NCBI GenBank assembly: GCA_030267565.1
Contig: BRXU01000042.1
Span: forward strand, 372,001-436,000
DNA length: 64,000 nucleotides
Source of the DNA: Pleodorina starrii
Lineage: Eukaryota > Chlorophyta > Chlorophyceae > Chlamydomonadales > Volvocaceae
Direction of reading: 5' to 3'
Made by a program: the position numbers and the translations under genes. Position 1 is the first letter of the stretch. The number at the start of each line of letters is the position of its first letter. Below the pieces are notes generated by a model, which did no database searches, had not been told where the DNA came from, and worked only from the letters and a program-made list of their open reading frames with translations. Shown here one piece after another: positions 10,486 through 22,976 of the stretch.

Positions 10486-11378
10486 ATGATCACTGATAAC
10501 TACCCATCTCCTCTCCCACCGTCCCCATTACCCCCGTCCACACGACCCCCTCCATCACCACCCCCTCCACCACCACCCAGGCCACCGCTACCGCCACCTC
10601 CACCCCCACCCCCTCCACCATCCCTTACGGCCATTCCATTACCCTCTCCACCCAAGCCATCTTCCAGCCCCGCACCCCTTTTTGCCACAGCACCACCTCC
10701 ACCTTCCCCTCGACCACTACAACCGCAACCCCCAGTCCCACTTCATCCTTCTCCTTCTCCTCCCACGCCTCCCCCGCCACAGCCTCGACCACTTCCTCCA
10801 CTGCCTCCCCCTTCCTCCCCTTTTCCACCTTCACCAAAGCCACCTTTCCAATTGCCGTCGCCGTCGCCGCCGCCACGCCCCCCGTCCCCATCCCCACCTC
10901 CACCACCATCCCCTCCATCCCCATCCCCAATGCCGCCGCCACCACGCCCTCAATCCCCATTCCCCCCGCCGCCGCCGCCGCACCCTCCATCCCCATCCCC
11001 ACCGCCGCCGCCGCGCCCTCCATCCCCATCCCCACGGCCACCACCACGCCCTCCGTCCCCATCTCCACCTCCTCCTCCTCGTCCTTCACCACCCCCACCT
11101 TCCTTGCCCCCCCCAACCACCACCCCCAAGTCCGTTCCGTGCACCACCCAAGTCCCCCCGGGCACCCAGCAATGATGCGCTGGTCTGGAGCTTCCCCTTC
11201 TCCTCTTGTGACACGCGAGATGTCGCTCTGACCCCGTACCGTATGTCCTCACCGGTTGGCCCCGTCAACTTGACTTCCTCCAAAGCCACGTACTGCTTTC
11301 GGATCGCTTCTGTGGAGGCGGCAGACAGCGCCAGCCCGTGTTCATCCATCGTAATAAACAAGATAGAGCTTATCGTCA
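10486..11378 (+). CDS. Pherophorin-like: (Ser-Pro)n rod plus partial pherophorin domain
   Basis: The frame from 10486 is a long Pro/Ser-rich rod (PPSPSPPPP-type repeats, over 200 residues), as in hydroxyproline-rich pherophorins of the volvocine extracellular matrix. The sequence that follows, in the +1 frame from about 11105 to 11378, resembles the first half of a pherophorin domain: FPFSSCDTRD, YRMSSPVGPV, TYCFRI, then SPCSS and INKIELIVS. It ends at a good donor, GTCA|GTAAGT. The rod and the domain are out of frame by one base, most simply explained by an indel in the C8 run at 11107-11114 or elsewhere in the rod; in the original frame it terminates at 11173-11175. This is therefore either a recent pseudogene, an assembly error in a homopolymer, or two pieces separated by a cryptic intron. 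The second half of the domain was not found downstream. Confidence 0.6.
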
Positions 11379-11896
11379 GTAAGTGATGACATGACCGGGT
11401 CGTCCATGTAATGAGGGACTGCAGTGAAGGGTCGCAGGGCGATACCATACTCGCCCGTGAGAGACGGCCCCTTTCTTCATTTGAGGTCTACAACTTATTA
11501 TTCTGTGTGTTGGGGCAGGTGGTCGCCGACCAGCCATTTGCGGTTTGGTGCAATGTTTTGATGCGTGGCCGCTTCACGTGCAGCAGCGGCAGGCGCATAC
11601 ACAGATGCAACTACTCGGGGCAGGTCTGACTGCACGGCCGCTGCGGCGGTATGGCACCGAGCCCATGCATCCAAAGCACCGAACACCAAACACCGCCACG
11701 GATCACCATAATGTATCACTGTCACTGCAACAATCCACAGCAACAGCACGGCAGTAGTCATTATCACGTTACAGACGAATGCAACATGGGCATGGGTGCC
11801 ATCCAGCCAACCGAGGTCTCGGGCCACCCCCCAGCAAGGCCCGCTCGTTCATCAGTTCTAATTGTGTGTTTTTGTACACGGCCTCACACTCGCTCT
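11379..11896. other. No recognisable gene; possible pherophorin intron or 3' part
   Basis: After the donor at 11379 a possible acceptor occurs near 11519 (TTGGGGCAG|GTGG), followed by a short open frame ending at 11629. Its sequence does not clearly match the missing half of the pherophorin domain, so I leave it unassigned. Confidence 0.35.
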
Positions 11897-12811
11897 CGGC
11901 TGTGCTACGACAATAGCTGCGTTTACTCGCTGATCAACGCGGGTTTCAGTTGCTGCCCAGTCAGTCAGGTGCCGGATGCTACTGCTTGATGCATGGACGG
12001 AGTAACGCATGCATACATGCAGATGCTGTTGATGCACGCATTGCTTAATACTGCTTAATGCATAGAGTAAACCTGCGTTCAGTGTATACATACACAATCT
12101 CTGGCGACATATAATATATGTCGAGCCCTGATGGATGCCGGGTTTCACTCCCTTCGTGAACATCGTAATGAGGATACAAGCACGCACCGCCTTTTGAATG
12201 ACTGTCTGCTTGCTTAGTGGAATGGCCGTTTGGTTCGTTGAAACCGGCCATGAGCAATGCAACGAACAGCCTAGTAGGCCCTACAAGTCCAACATATATA
12301 CGCATGTTCGCTAAATGTGCAAGCATGGATGCGTGCATGGCTTGTGGACTTGCCTTGAAGAACGTCTGTTAAGAGGTTGAGACGAGCAGTGTGCGTACGT
12401 TAACCAATCCTTTGGGTAGCTATGGGCCTGTATGGGCTGTTATGTTGCATGTAAGTAAGGCGTGCTCAACCAGGGATTTCTGCAAGGCTTTTATTGTCAA
12501 CCGACTGGAGCGGGGAACGGAACTGTTAGTCCGCGCACCGGAGTCCATCGTATTCAAAAGAGCGAGCAACGAGCATGACTCGCCATGCATGCATCGCAGG
12601 GACTTACTGTAGGTTGGGCGCATTCTTCTCGTGTATTGGAATCCGTGCAACGAAATTAAGCAATGCGTGCATCAACAGCATCTGCTGCATGCATGTGTTA
12701 CTCCATGCGATGCACCAAGCAGTAGCATCCGGCACCTGACTGACTAAACGGACAGCAGCTGAAGTCCGCGTTAATCAGCGAGTAAACGCAGCTATTGCTG
12801 TAGCACAGCCG
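11897..12811. mobile_element. Inverted-repeat element, MITE- or foldback-like
   Basis: Left arm 11897-12046 (starting CGGCTGTGCTAC) and right arm 12658-12811 (ending GTAGCACAGCCG) are inverted copies of each other, about 150 bases long with roughly 85-90% identity by eye. Shared internal landmarks are GCTGCGTTTACTCGCTGAT, AGTCAGTCAGGTGCCGGATG and GATGCTGTTGATGCACGCAT. The 0.6 kb between the arms has no transposase-like frame. No convincing target-site duplication is visible at the ends. It is best described as a non-autonomous foldback or MITE-like element. Confidence 0.75.
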
Positions 12812-12869
12812 CTCCGCGTGGTGGTGCACACGTGCTCTTGCAGGCCATTTCCATGCACGTGCACATTGC

Positions 12870-13084
<215 letters not shown>

Positions 13085-14678
13085 TTATATTATACGTATT
13101 ATTTTCATTCGCCGCATTTGCCGCGGACTGAACTGTCAGTGCTGCGCGGCGACTCCAAACATTCCTCGGCGGGGCCTTACATGTAACAACATACATATAG
13201 TGTAACAAATAAATCTCAAACTGTATATTTAACCTTTCGTAGACGAACGAAGTATGAGCGGTAGCAATCATTATTTTATTATTTCCAGTCCTGACCCCAT
13301 CAGTAGAGTCGAGCCCATTAGGCTCAAGGTTGCGGGCCTCAGCCTTGGCTGCCAACCACTGCCTGCTGGTGAACCGGCTGCGCTTGCCCGTCCGACACCT
13401 GGCCCTGGCCGCGGTTGGCGGCCCTTCTCCCACTGCTGGCAGCAGTGTTGCCCGCGCTGCCGTTGTCAAACCCCCTGCGCTGCTGCGGCCGTACACGCAC
13501 CCGCCTTGTCCTTGATTGGCAGCCTTCTCACACGCCTTCAGATCGCACTTCAAGACGGGTGATAAGTCTGGGAAGCACTGGCGTGCGCGCGCCGGTGAGG
13601 ACGACCTCCTTCGTTCATCTCCCACTCTGTAGCACGGCACCGCACGCAGGCAGGAACCTAACCAAGGCGGGATTGCGGATTGTCGTAGTGTAGCGCTTCT
13701 TACACTATACCGCTCCTGAAGTCACCGAAATGCTGCCCTACAAATGCGGTGTACGTACACATACAATGCCGCACACCAAATTACGTACTTTCATCACACA
13801 TGCTACGCACAGTTGCAACACCACTCAGCCGCCGCAGCCCTCACTGTTCCGCCGCTTGGTGCTGCTGCCCTGCACTCGGTGCTCTTACTTGCCCCCCGCA
13901 TCAATCGATCCACCGGCAGTGAGCTCTGCTGCGTGGAGTTCGCCCATCGGTGCATCATTGCTTGAGGATCAACAGCGCAAGGACCTCATCAGCCACTCAC
14001 AAACCCAACATTCAACCACCCACATACAGTAACTTCGTCACGCGCCCGCCCTGCTGCGCGTGCCGGCCCGGTACGTAGCCAGCCATGCTTTGCATTCAGC
14101 AATAATCGATAACGAACCCGAAACCCGTCGTCCCTCCCCCGGCGAGGTCGGGACACCGACGCAGCAGGACCGACCAACATATGATGAGTGGGTTATTATT
14201 TATTACCTGTCTACATACCTTTCTCCCTGCCCAGCCAAGGTAGGGGGAATGAACGCTTGGGTTGCCAACATGCATGTACACACATACGTCAACACAGGCG
14301 GTAGATAGGCAGAAACGACCGACGAAATAAACCCGCTGGCTGTTGCCTACATAAACGGAACCTGCTGGCCCGCCCGCCTTGATTGGCCGATGCTCTTGCT
14401 TGTTACATCTATCTGCTGAGCCTGCAGTACCTGCAACTCGCTCCATCCTCGCTCTTCAGCAGGCCGCCGCCACTGCATCCACTCCAATCCACTCCACTCA
14501 TAAGCTCCAATCCAATCCTCAATTCCGCTACGTGACATATCCCAGAAGAGCCACCCACCCGGTTGGCACGTGCAGTCCGTCAGGCGCCCGCCGCTTACTT
14601 GCTATTTGGGATGGAGGTCATTTTTAACGATTGATCGATCAGGGACACCGAACGAAGTCGCCACCGACACCGCTCTCT
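13085..14678. other. Intergenic, includes 3' side of sulfotransferase A
   Basis: No gene was recognised. On the minus strand TGTAA (plus TTACA, 14403-14407) lies about 270 bases past the sulfotransferase A stop codon and could be its polyadenylation signal. A minus-strand frame at 13260-13640 has no motif I recognise. Confidence 0.5.
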
Positions 14679-17600
14679 TTATTTTCCGTCGGGAGTAGTG
14701 GCGTTCGGCCGCTGCCTCAGTGATCCATCCACCAGTCCCTGGCTCCAGGCCGCCCTCGGACCTCGCATCAGGCCGCAGGACAGCCAGTAGCGGGCGGCGT
14801 CATCTTCGTGGCCTGCGGGGTCGATGGTGGCGGGCATGCCCTCCCACGGTACGACATTCCAGGCGGCTGCGGTTTCGTACACCAGGTAGTCCAGCTGGCC
14901 GATGAGGACTGCGAACGTGATGAGATGAGACGGGCCATTCGTTCAGTGTTTACGTTTACGAGAAGGGGCGGGAGGGACGACGGGCAGGGGAAGCGGAAAC
15001 GAGGATATATGTACGGCAACTGATGAAATAAAGCGGCTTCATGCATCCTCAGTGGCGGAGCAGGCTCCGCCCGAAAATCGTCACACACCCGCAACCTTGC
15101 CTGGATTGGGGGGTTGCAATTCCTTCAGTTAAGAACATTACCCATTATTCCACTTCCATCCGTCCCGCCCGCCGGGTGCACGCACGGCGTGCGCAGCCCA
15201 GGATAGCCACCCCTATCTACCTAGCTACCCTACCTGCGAGTTCGTACAGCTCCATGTCGAGGGCCTGCTTGCTGTTCAGGTACGACATATCGTCATCCGA
15301 AGGCATGTACGGCGTCACGTCGAAATGGAACCACTCCTGGAGCTCCTTCATACCTTGATCGTGTACCTGCGGGGTACGCACGTGCATACATCCTTGCTTG
15401 GGGAACGGTACGGCAGATAGAGCATGGTACCAAACATGCATCGTACATACATGCGCTGCGCCACGCGAGCTTAGCTACGCTCATTGCGCACACAGAGACT
15501 TTTACCCCTAAAACCCAACCCAAACCTCTAAACCCGAAAGCCCTAAACCCTCACTATAATGTTGCTGCCGCTGCTGCTGCCGGCATCAGCAGCAGGAACA
15601 GAATGTATACACTATATATGTGGTTGAGATGAGGGAGCTTCATTCGTTGCTCGCGGCAGTCTTTATGTATTAACTGGCGGCGGCCGTTAGTTGCGGTGGA
15701 GAAGCGCAAGTAAGGTCGCCAGCTGCACCATCCAGATACGTATGTACACTGCTGCTTGCTTTGCCCCTCACTATCTACCTACATGTATACATACATACGG
15801 CAGGAGCTTCTTCCATCGATCACACCCACCTCGCTACGTACCGCATGCACCTAGCTACACACCGGTCCCGAAGGAAACGTGTCGATGCGGGCACGCACGG
15901 AATAAAACGCTGTGATCACTACGTACTTACGTCCGTGTACGACACTGGCCAGCCCGCTCCGTACGCAAGCAGCCGTGAGGCGAGCGCCTTGGGTGACTCC
16001 GTCGGTACGACAATGTCGTACTGCATCAGGACGAGCCGCGCCGCGCGCAGATGGTGGGTGGCGTTGAGGCTGCCCAGGGGTTCGTGCCAGACGGCCTCAC
16101 CAAGAAGGGCCCTGCGTGCGTGCGGGCGATTCATTATTAGTCAGCAGTACGGTACGGCGGGTACCATCCATGAGTTTATAAGAGCCATGCTCGTACTGGC
16201 TCGCTGCTGTCTGCGGCCCAGAGAATTCACAGCAAACATACATATATAAGGGGTGCAAGGGGCCCGAATACGTAGGATCGATCCTTATAACGAATGTGGA
16301 GAGCAGATGAGCGGTCAATGTCGTCGTCGTCATGCTTGGGCAGCCATGCACCACTTCCCACTTGCTCGCTGTTGCAGCAGAGGCAGGAAGACACGCACAT
16401 GCATGCACATGCACATGGTAATTGGCGACGAACTGGCGCGCGCGCGTGCGTGATACGTGAATCTGCGTGTTCTTTGACGATAGTATGCATTGGAGTTCAA
16501 ATTCAACGAAGAAAGCCAGTATGTTCAGTGGATCATCACGTATGACTCGCTCCCGGCCCAGGCATCCAAGCGAGCGGGCAGATACCAATCGTGAATGGCC
16601 ACAGCTTTCTTTTATATCTGAGCTGCAAAATAAACGCATCGCATCTATTTCCCGCCGTCCCTTTTTATGATGCATCTGTAAGACTTAATAAACCGCACAT
16701 GCACCCCACCGCTTAGCCATGGCATCATGACGGGATGACTAACAGCCGCGCTGGGCAGTCCTGCAATCCTTCGTTTAACCACCAACCACCCCGGCGGGAT
16801 GGAGCCCACGGTAACAACCACCAACCACCACGCGTCTGACCTGATGTAGTAGTTGTTGATGATTCCGGGTGCGACGCGCTCCCAGAACGACGCGTTCGCG
16901 TTGGCGTAGCTTCGGAAGAACGCGGCCTCTCCGTCGGTGCGGTTGGCTGTCAGAGCCTTTGCAGACAAGTCGTGCTTGTAGTACACCATTAAGTAGCGAA
17001 GGTTGGAAGCCAGGCGGCGGACGGGGTTGCTGCGGGCGGGGCGGACATGCGGGTCGGTATGTAGCTAGGGGCGAATCGCATCGAGGGCAACCTGCCGCAC
17101 GGCTGGCCAATCTCTCACGCAGCCCCTTCCGTTTCGATTCCCCCCGCGCGCGCATGTATGCCGGTAATGAGTAGACAGCAGCCTAGCTTCCTCACCGGAA
17201 CAGTATGGATGTGACGAATTGTTTGGTGCACACCTCCACGTCAGCCATGGACCGCTCCCCGCCTAACAATGTGTACTCGTTGCTGCATACGCGCGGAAGG
17301 TAATAAAGGGCAGAGGGGCAGGGATAACAGACCGACGGTGCAGATAAGAGCTACGGGGCACGCCGGCTGGCAGCAGGTAGGTGTAGGTGTAGGTACGTAG
17401 GAACGATGATTTCTCATGAAAACCGAATATTACAAATAATTATTCCCAATATTCCGTAATACTCGTGTGCCGGACGGATCAGCGCCGATGCGACTCTCGC
17501 CCCGGACGGCGGTATGTGAGTACTGAAGGTTCTCGTTCTGCACTGTGGCTTATTTAGTTTCGTGTCGATCGTACGGTATGCCGTACCTGTACATCGTCCA

Positions 17601-20600
17601 GTGGTTCGCCTTCATGTGCGTGGCTCGGCCAGGGCAGCTCCTTATTTGTGTACTTTTGCGAAACATGTTGTAACCCGACCACCTAAGCAAGAGGCGAGCG
17701 TATGTACGGACGTGTGCAGCAGGCGAACGGTCGGGCGGCCCGCCCGGGGTGCATTATTGCTTGTTTGCGGGAGGGAGAGAGGATGCATGGCAGCAGCAGG
17801 CAGGTAGGATAAGGAGAGAGGGCACATGCTAGAAAAGTGTGGTTTGAAAGCGTGGTTTATAAATATAGCAGCTGTGTTCATGCATTGTGTGCAAAATTAT
17901 TCCGGAAATTATTCACACACCGGGTCGTCCAGTGAGCTAGCTGTGCGAGCTAGCGAGTAGTACGACAGTGCAGTACACTCATCATCGGTACTGTATCCTG
18001 GCTGGGTATACGTACCAAAAGATAAAATAAAGAAAGCATTGCTGATGATCTGGCAACCCCCCGAGAGTCTGTATATATTTTTTGCTTGGAAGGTATGCAT
18101 GGCTACGTACGTGGTCGCAACTAACACCGAGCGACGCGCGCGCCCCCGCCGGCCCAGGTACGTAATAAGCATGCTCCATCCCGCGGCCTCACGCACTTAC
18201 TTGATGGCGCTCTCTCCCGTGATATTCTGGTGCGCCTTGCCGTCGACCCATCGCACGCCGTCCCCGAACTCTTGAATGGCGCACACGTAGTTCCTGGACT
18301 GGTTCTTGGTGGTGCAGCCGTTAATTTCTACGTAATAAATGATAGGGTCGAAGTAAATAAAAAGCACGCAATTATATAGATTAGCACAGAATAGTTCGTT
18401 GGGTTAAATGGTTGTTGCTAGCTCGCTGTTGGTTTAAAAACAGTTAACCCTGCCTGCCTAGGTAGGGCGAAGTCCGGCCAAACAACCGTCAGTTCAATAT
18501 TCATAAATTCAAGCTACACGGATGCAAAAATGTCAGGTAGGTCCAGTAGCTTGTGCGTGGATGGGTTATTAATTTTATTAATAAATTGTTTACACGGCAG
18601 CCGAACGGAGCACGTGCCGCACATATGTAGCACATGCCGACCCATGCGTGCAGCATAGCAGCTGTTGTATCGGGCCTTTCAGCAAAGACCCGATCGGATG
18701 CAAGGTGCCCAGTCAGTCAGTAGACACCTCGGTTACTACCCAGGATGCTACAGCAGCCTCTCACATCTCCCTCCGGCACGCAGCCACCGCCGACCCGTGG
18801 GTCATGTACGTATTACTTACTTGCTGCATGGCACCAACTCGTCCCGCCGCTCTTGGACACTGCACGTAGCGAGGGTAGCATAGGTTACGATTAATAACTT
18901 ACGTTTTCACAATTAAACGTCGAGGCATGCCACGAAAATCAATTAATTCGAGAGTATAATAATGTGTTCGGGCTTCAAGGGCCATCTGCAACCACGAACT
19001 GTTCCCGCCGTTACAGTCCCTCCCCTCTACCTACCGTGCGTAAACTCCATGATGCCCCGCTCAATGACCCCACGGCGGTGAATCAAGTAGAGCTGTCGTC
19101 GTTCGGCAGCAGTGTTCAATATCGATGCGAGCGAGGGAAATGAGAGCGAGGCAAGAGCAAGCTGTTGGATGGGGCTTGGTTAGTTGCTACGCATGTAGTG
19201 TGCGGCGGCGGGCGGGCACATGCATGTATCCAGGCCGACCAGTCTGTGCTGGGCTGCTGTGCAGCAGGTGGCGGCGGATAGTATGTATTTGCCGGGCATG
19301 TCGGGCGACGCCTATATGTGCATGCGTGCAGGGCACGAGAGCGGCGGTGTATATGTGGATGCATGGGCGGCCGGAGGAACGGATGGATAGATGCAGGCGA
19401 CGCTATCTAGGCGCGAGAGGCAAGACACAACCACGCTTGTTTCGTTGCGCCCTCCCTGCTGCTGCCTTTCATCATGCACAGCCTTGCAGACAATAACTCC
19501 AAGGCCCCGGCCACATACCGGCCTACGTTCCCGCTCCCACCTGCACCAGTAAGGCCCTGGCCGCCTCCTCATCCGCCTGACTCATCATCCGCCTCCCTCC
19601 CTCCCTCCAGCCGTCCAGCCAGGTCCGCACCACCACCGCCGTCAGCAGCCGCCGCAGCACCGGGAAGGACAACGCCGCATCCGGAGGCAGAGCGGACAGC
19701 CGGGAAGACACCCGACGACACCAGTCCGCAAGGGAGGGAGGGGAAGGGGCGGAGGAGAGGCGCGACGGAAGAGGCTGGGGAGTCGGGTGGGGCGGCTCAT
19801 GTTCCACTTGCTCATGCTGGCTTACGTTGCCAGGATAGGGGCCGGTTTTGCTGTCGTCTCTGCCAGCACCGATGGGTTCATCGTCGGCGGTTAGGTGCCG
19901 TACGTTTGTCGTACGCTCCGGAACCAACAGCAGCAGGTCCTGAGGGCGGCGGGGCGCCCAGCAGGAAGCCAAAGGTGGGCACCAACGTTAACAAGGCGAC
20001 GGAAGGACGGGATCATGCATGGGTAGCTGAGGCAGTAGTGTGTGGATGATATCCAAGGTTAAGGTTTGGATGAATGGGAGCGAACCAGGAAAGTTTACGC
20101 TGGACCGTAAGACAAGGCGACGGACGGGATTATGCATTGGTAGCTGCGTGAGGCCGGTGGGATGTAACGAAAGCGTCGAAGGTAAGGTTTGCATAGCTAG
20201 GATAGATGGGAGCGAGCGAGCCAGGTAGGGGCGCTTGCAATGTGTCTCAATGCTGATGACGCTGGAGCACCGAACGACGCGTCGTATTGACCGCCGGTAC
20301 GATCCGCGCGTAAACGACCGCCAGCTAGCGCTCCTACAAGGCGGATGTACGATCGATTGACGGTGGCAGTATGGTCAAATAGATAAATAAACGGCGTGAA
20401 GAAATAAAACCCCGATAGATCGACCACCGCAGGTTAGCTAGCGGTCCAGGGGGTCGCTGCTTGCCCTCCCTCCCTCCGATAAATGGATGTGAGATAATAA
20501 TTAATCTGTCCGAGGAGCTCGTTTACGAATGACGTTAATTACGTACGTGCTGCTGGCACGCACTAGAGGTGGACGGCAAGGACGGTTTGGTTCGACACAA

Positions 20601-21045
20601 CAAACGCAATCAACCCGAAGCGAGGATCTCGAAATGGCACGTGCACAGGAGCGCTAGCTGACACCAAACGAGCGTTAGACCATCCAGCCCCTGCCGTACG
20701 TACCTGCATCATCTCCTCCACCTGCGGTTGGTGCAGTTCGTGCACCCGACGCAGCAGACCGCTGTAGTGCGGCCCCACGGAGTCCAACAACGTGTCAAGT
20801 TGGGAGCGAAGTTGGGACTGGGAACTTGGACTGTACAGCGCAACTTCATCACCCCCAAATAAGATGTCTGAGATGGCTCCAGACAAGCTGAAGGGGGGAC
20901 TGGAGCCCCTGGTATCTGAAGGCGGAGGGCGGCCGAGGCGCCGGTAGACGGCATTTTGAGAGGCGCCAACGACGCTTCCGACGCCGCCAGCAGCAAGCAG
21001 CAGCAGCAGCGCGAAGGCGGCGGTGTTGGATTGCTTCGCGGACAT
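14679..21045 (-). CDS. Sulfotransferase-like type II membrane protein, copy A
   Basis: Eleven exons join in one frame (626 residues): 21045-20704, 19939-19541, 19092-19035, 18859-18821, 18327-18201, 17682-17587, 17282-17196, 17029-16841, 16111-15931, 15366-15234, 14908-14679. All introns are GT-AG with matching phases. A signal anchor (FALLLLLAAGGVGSVVGA, about residues 11-28) suggests a Golgi-lumen enzyme. PAPS-binding signatures are present: HVSKSGGTSW (about 266-275), the 5'-phosphosulfate loop, and FRNPVRRLASN (about 382-392), the 3'-phosphate site; INNYYIR and QALDMELYELA also fit sulfotransferases. By family knowledge it would transfer sulfate from PAPS to a sugar or protein acceptor, plausibly for the heavily sulfated volvocine extracellular matrix. 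Acceptor specificity is not visible. Introns are large (up to about 1 kb) and carry repeats. Copy B is its tandem duplicate. Confidence 0.75.
15503..15556. repeat. Interstitial telomere-like tract
   Basis: Inside intron 9 of sulfotransferase A the plus strand reads CCCCTAAAACCC, then CCCAAACCTCTAAACCC and CCCTAAACCCTC. This resembles degenerate CCCTAAAA/CCCTAAA telomere units (TTTTAGGG is the Chlamydomonas-type repeat). Confidence 0.5.
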
Positions 21046-21777
21046 AGCGAGAGAGCGTGTTGATATCAGAAAGATGGGTCCAGAGTTTTGTATGCGCTGT
21101 TCGATTTGCGGTCCCTGCCTCCGTCCGTGAAAGGGAACCAACCAACCTCCCGTCCAAAATTAGTTGGCAGCGGCACAACCTTGACCACGCGTGCGTACGC
21201 GCGTACAGCAACAACTGCAGCCGTTGTCAGTCCGTCATTGTTGTCGTGTTCTAGTATGCGATGGATCTTTTACGCCGTAACATCTCTTATCGATTCCGGC
21301 GTTAAAAAAGCTATCTATCGCATGGTTCGGAAGACCCGCGCACGACCGAGAGACCCACGGGTCGGTTATTACATCGATATGCCACCCGAGCGAACAAGGA
21401 TCTCCAATGCGCGAGCAGTGGAGGCAAATATGTACGCCATACATCCCCAACAATGAAGTTTTCATTCAGGAATGTAGCTAGATACGTAGGTTAGGATGGG
21501 TTTGTCCATCCAGTTACGTAGTTGGGCTTCAGAAAGAAAGTTTGTCCCATCAATCGATACGGTAGATGGATAAATAGGCATGTCACGCACATTCAAACCC
21601 AGCCGTGTTGCTGTGGTAATAGTTCACGACAGTTCGCTCCAGATAGACTCCGAAAGAGTCCTCGCTATCCCAGCCGTGGTCTTCTGGTCTCCGCGGGTTG
21701 GCTGGTTCCATCTTTTCCGATCGCGCGCTACAGTTACGGTTTTTGGTTGCCTCCCTGCCTGTTGCCGAAGTTGACAA

Positions 21778-21862
21778 GGGGTTGGTGTCGGCTTCCTTGA
21801 AGCCGGAAAAAGGGCGGGGCCCCGTTCAATCCGTACGGTTTAAGTTGAATGCTAGGGCGGCG
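21778..21862 (+). repeat. Short dispersed repeat, shared with 6826-6915
   Basis: Second copy of the repeat described at 6826-6915, in the same orientation, with the same CGGCTTC-CTT-GAAGCCG stem-loop and the CCGTACGG box. Confidence 0.7.
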
Positions 21863-22735
21863 AGGGCGTGAAGTGTGAGAGTGTCGACATTCCTGCTGAC
21901 AGACAGCCAGAGCTGTATATCCGAAATGCCTGCGGCTTCAGCAATCCGCCCCATGTATAGCTCTGTATAGCTCCGTCTCGGCACTGTGCAACTCTTCCCG
22001 CGAGCGCATTGCTTGGCAGTAGACATACATGGAGCGTATAATTCACATATCACGCAGGCTGACTTGCAAATAGAAGGACAGCGGAACTGTTTGCGAGGGT
22101 CGCAACGACGTGCACTTGCCGCCGACGAGAGTGCACAGGCTTCGCTACCGAGGTATCCGCCGTATCGTAGAGCAGGCTTGACAACTTGAACATTAGGACA
22201 GGTACTGTAGAAGTCCCCTAGGTTGCCGACTGCACTTGTTGGGCGGCCCGCAGAAGACCGCCGCGTCGTGCGTGCAATTTGCCGCTTGGCGTCCGACAAC
22301 CAGCAGTTCGCCCCTAATGGTTTGTCCCATGCAACCTTTGTTGTTATAGTAATATGCGTCAAGTCGGTCGGACCGGCTAGCAGAGCTGCTGTGGTGTGGT
22401 CGCGGGAAGAGTGTTCGCAATGCAAACTTAGTTGGTCGCCGAAACGAAGATTCATTTCACGCCGTCATGTCAGAAATCCACTTGGAGGAACGATAAATCT
22501 TCTGAAATTAATTATAGGCCGAGAGGTGTTGGTTTGACCTCGGCCTCGGTCCATGGAGACTGCCAAACTGGTTTTTACTCATGCGATGTTGGGTTCCTAT
22601 AATAAATTTACCGTGCAATAAAGAATGTAATCTTTTACTTGTGCAGCCTTTCCGTTGGCCGAGATTCTGCACTTTGGTTAGGGCACCACAGTCCACAGTC
22701 CACAGTTCACAGGCACGGACATGGGCAATCCTACA

Positions 22736-22776
22736 GGGCGGGGCCCCCCTGGGCGCTTCGCGCTGGGGCCCCGCCC
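22736..22776. other. Perfect 12-bp GC hairpin
   Basis: GGGCGGGGCCCC (22736-22747) is followed by a 17-base spacer and its exact reverse complement GGGGCCCCGCCC (22765-22776). All stem pairs are G-C. It is not next to any recognised gene end, so a terminator-like role is not supported. Confidence 0.9.
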
Positions 22777-22976
22777 AAAAAAGGCAGCCACCGTCCGTGC
22801 GGCCAAGCATGTAGTGGGGTTCGTCACTTCGTTGTTCAGTTTTGTTGCGGTTCGTTGTCACAGCAGTAGTGGGTCTAGACTCCGGACTCATAAGGGTTTG
22901 GGCATCTGCGAGTGCGTGAGAGCTGACCACGCTTCGTTCCTTGCGGTTCCGTTCCGCTGTCTGAGCCAGGGAGCTA

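Larger units (their letters stand above)
21046..22976. other. Spacer upstream of sulfotransferase A, no recognised gene
   Basis: Only short or overlapping open frames are present; the minus-strand frame at 21826-22455 shows no known motif. The stretch contains the dispersed repeat copy at 21778-21862, one GACCCACGGGTC palindrome (21352-21363) and a very strong hairpin (22736-22776). Confidence 0.5.

Noticed and set aside
10625..11116. Val/Gly/Glu-rich minus-strand frame opposite the proline rod
   Set aside because: It is the complement of the (Ser-Pro)n repeat.
22736..22776. GC hairpin considered as a bacterial-type terminator
   Set aside because: The sequence is nuclear and eukaryotic, no gene ends beside it, and the 3' side is A-rich rather than a T-run on the plus strand.
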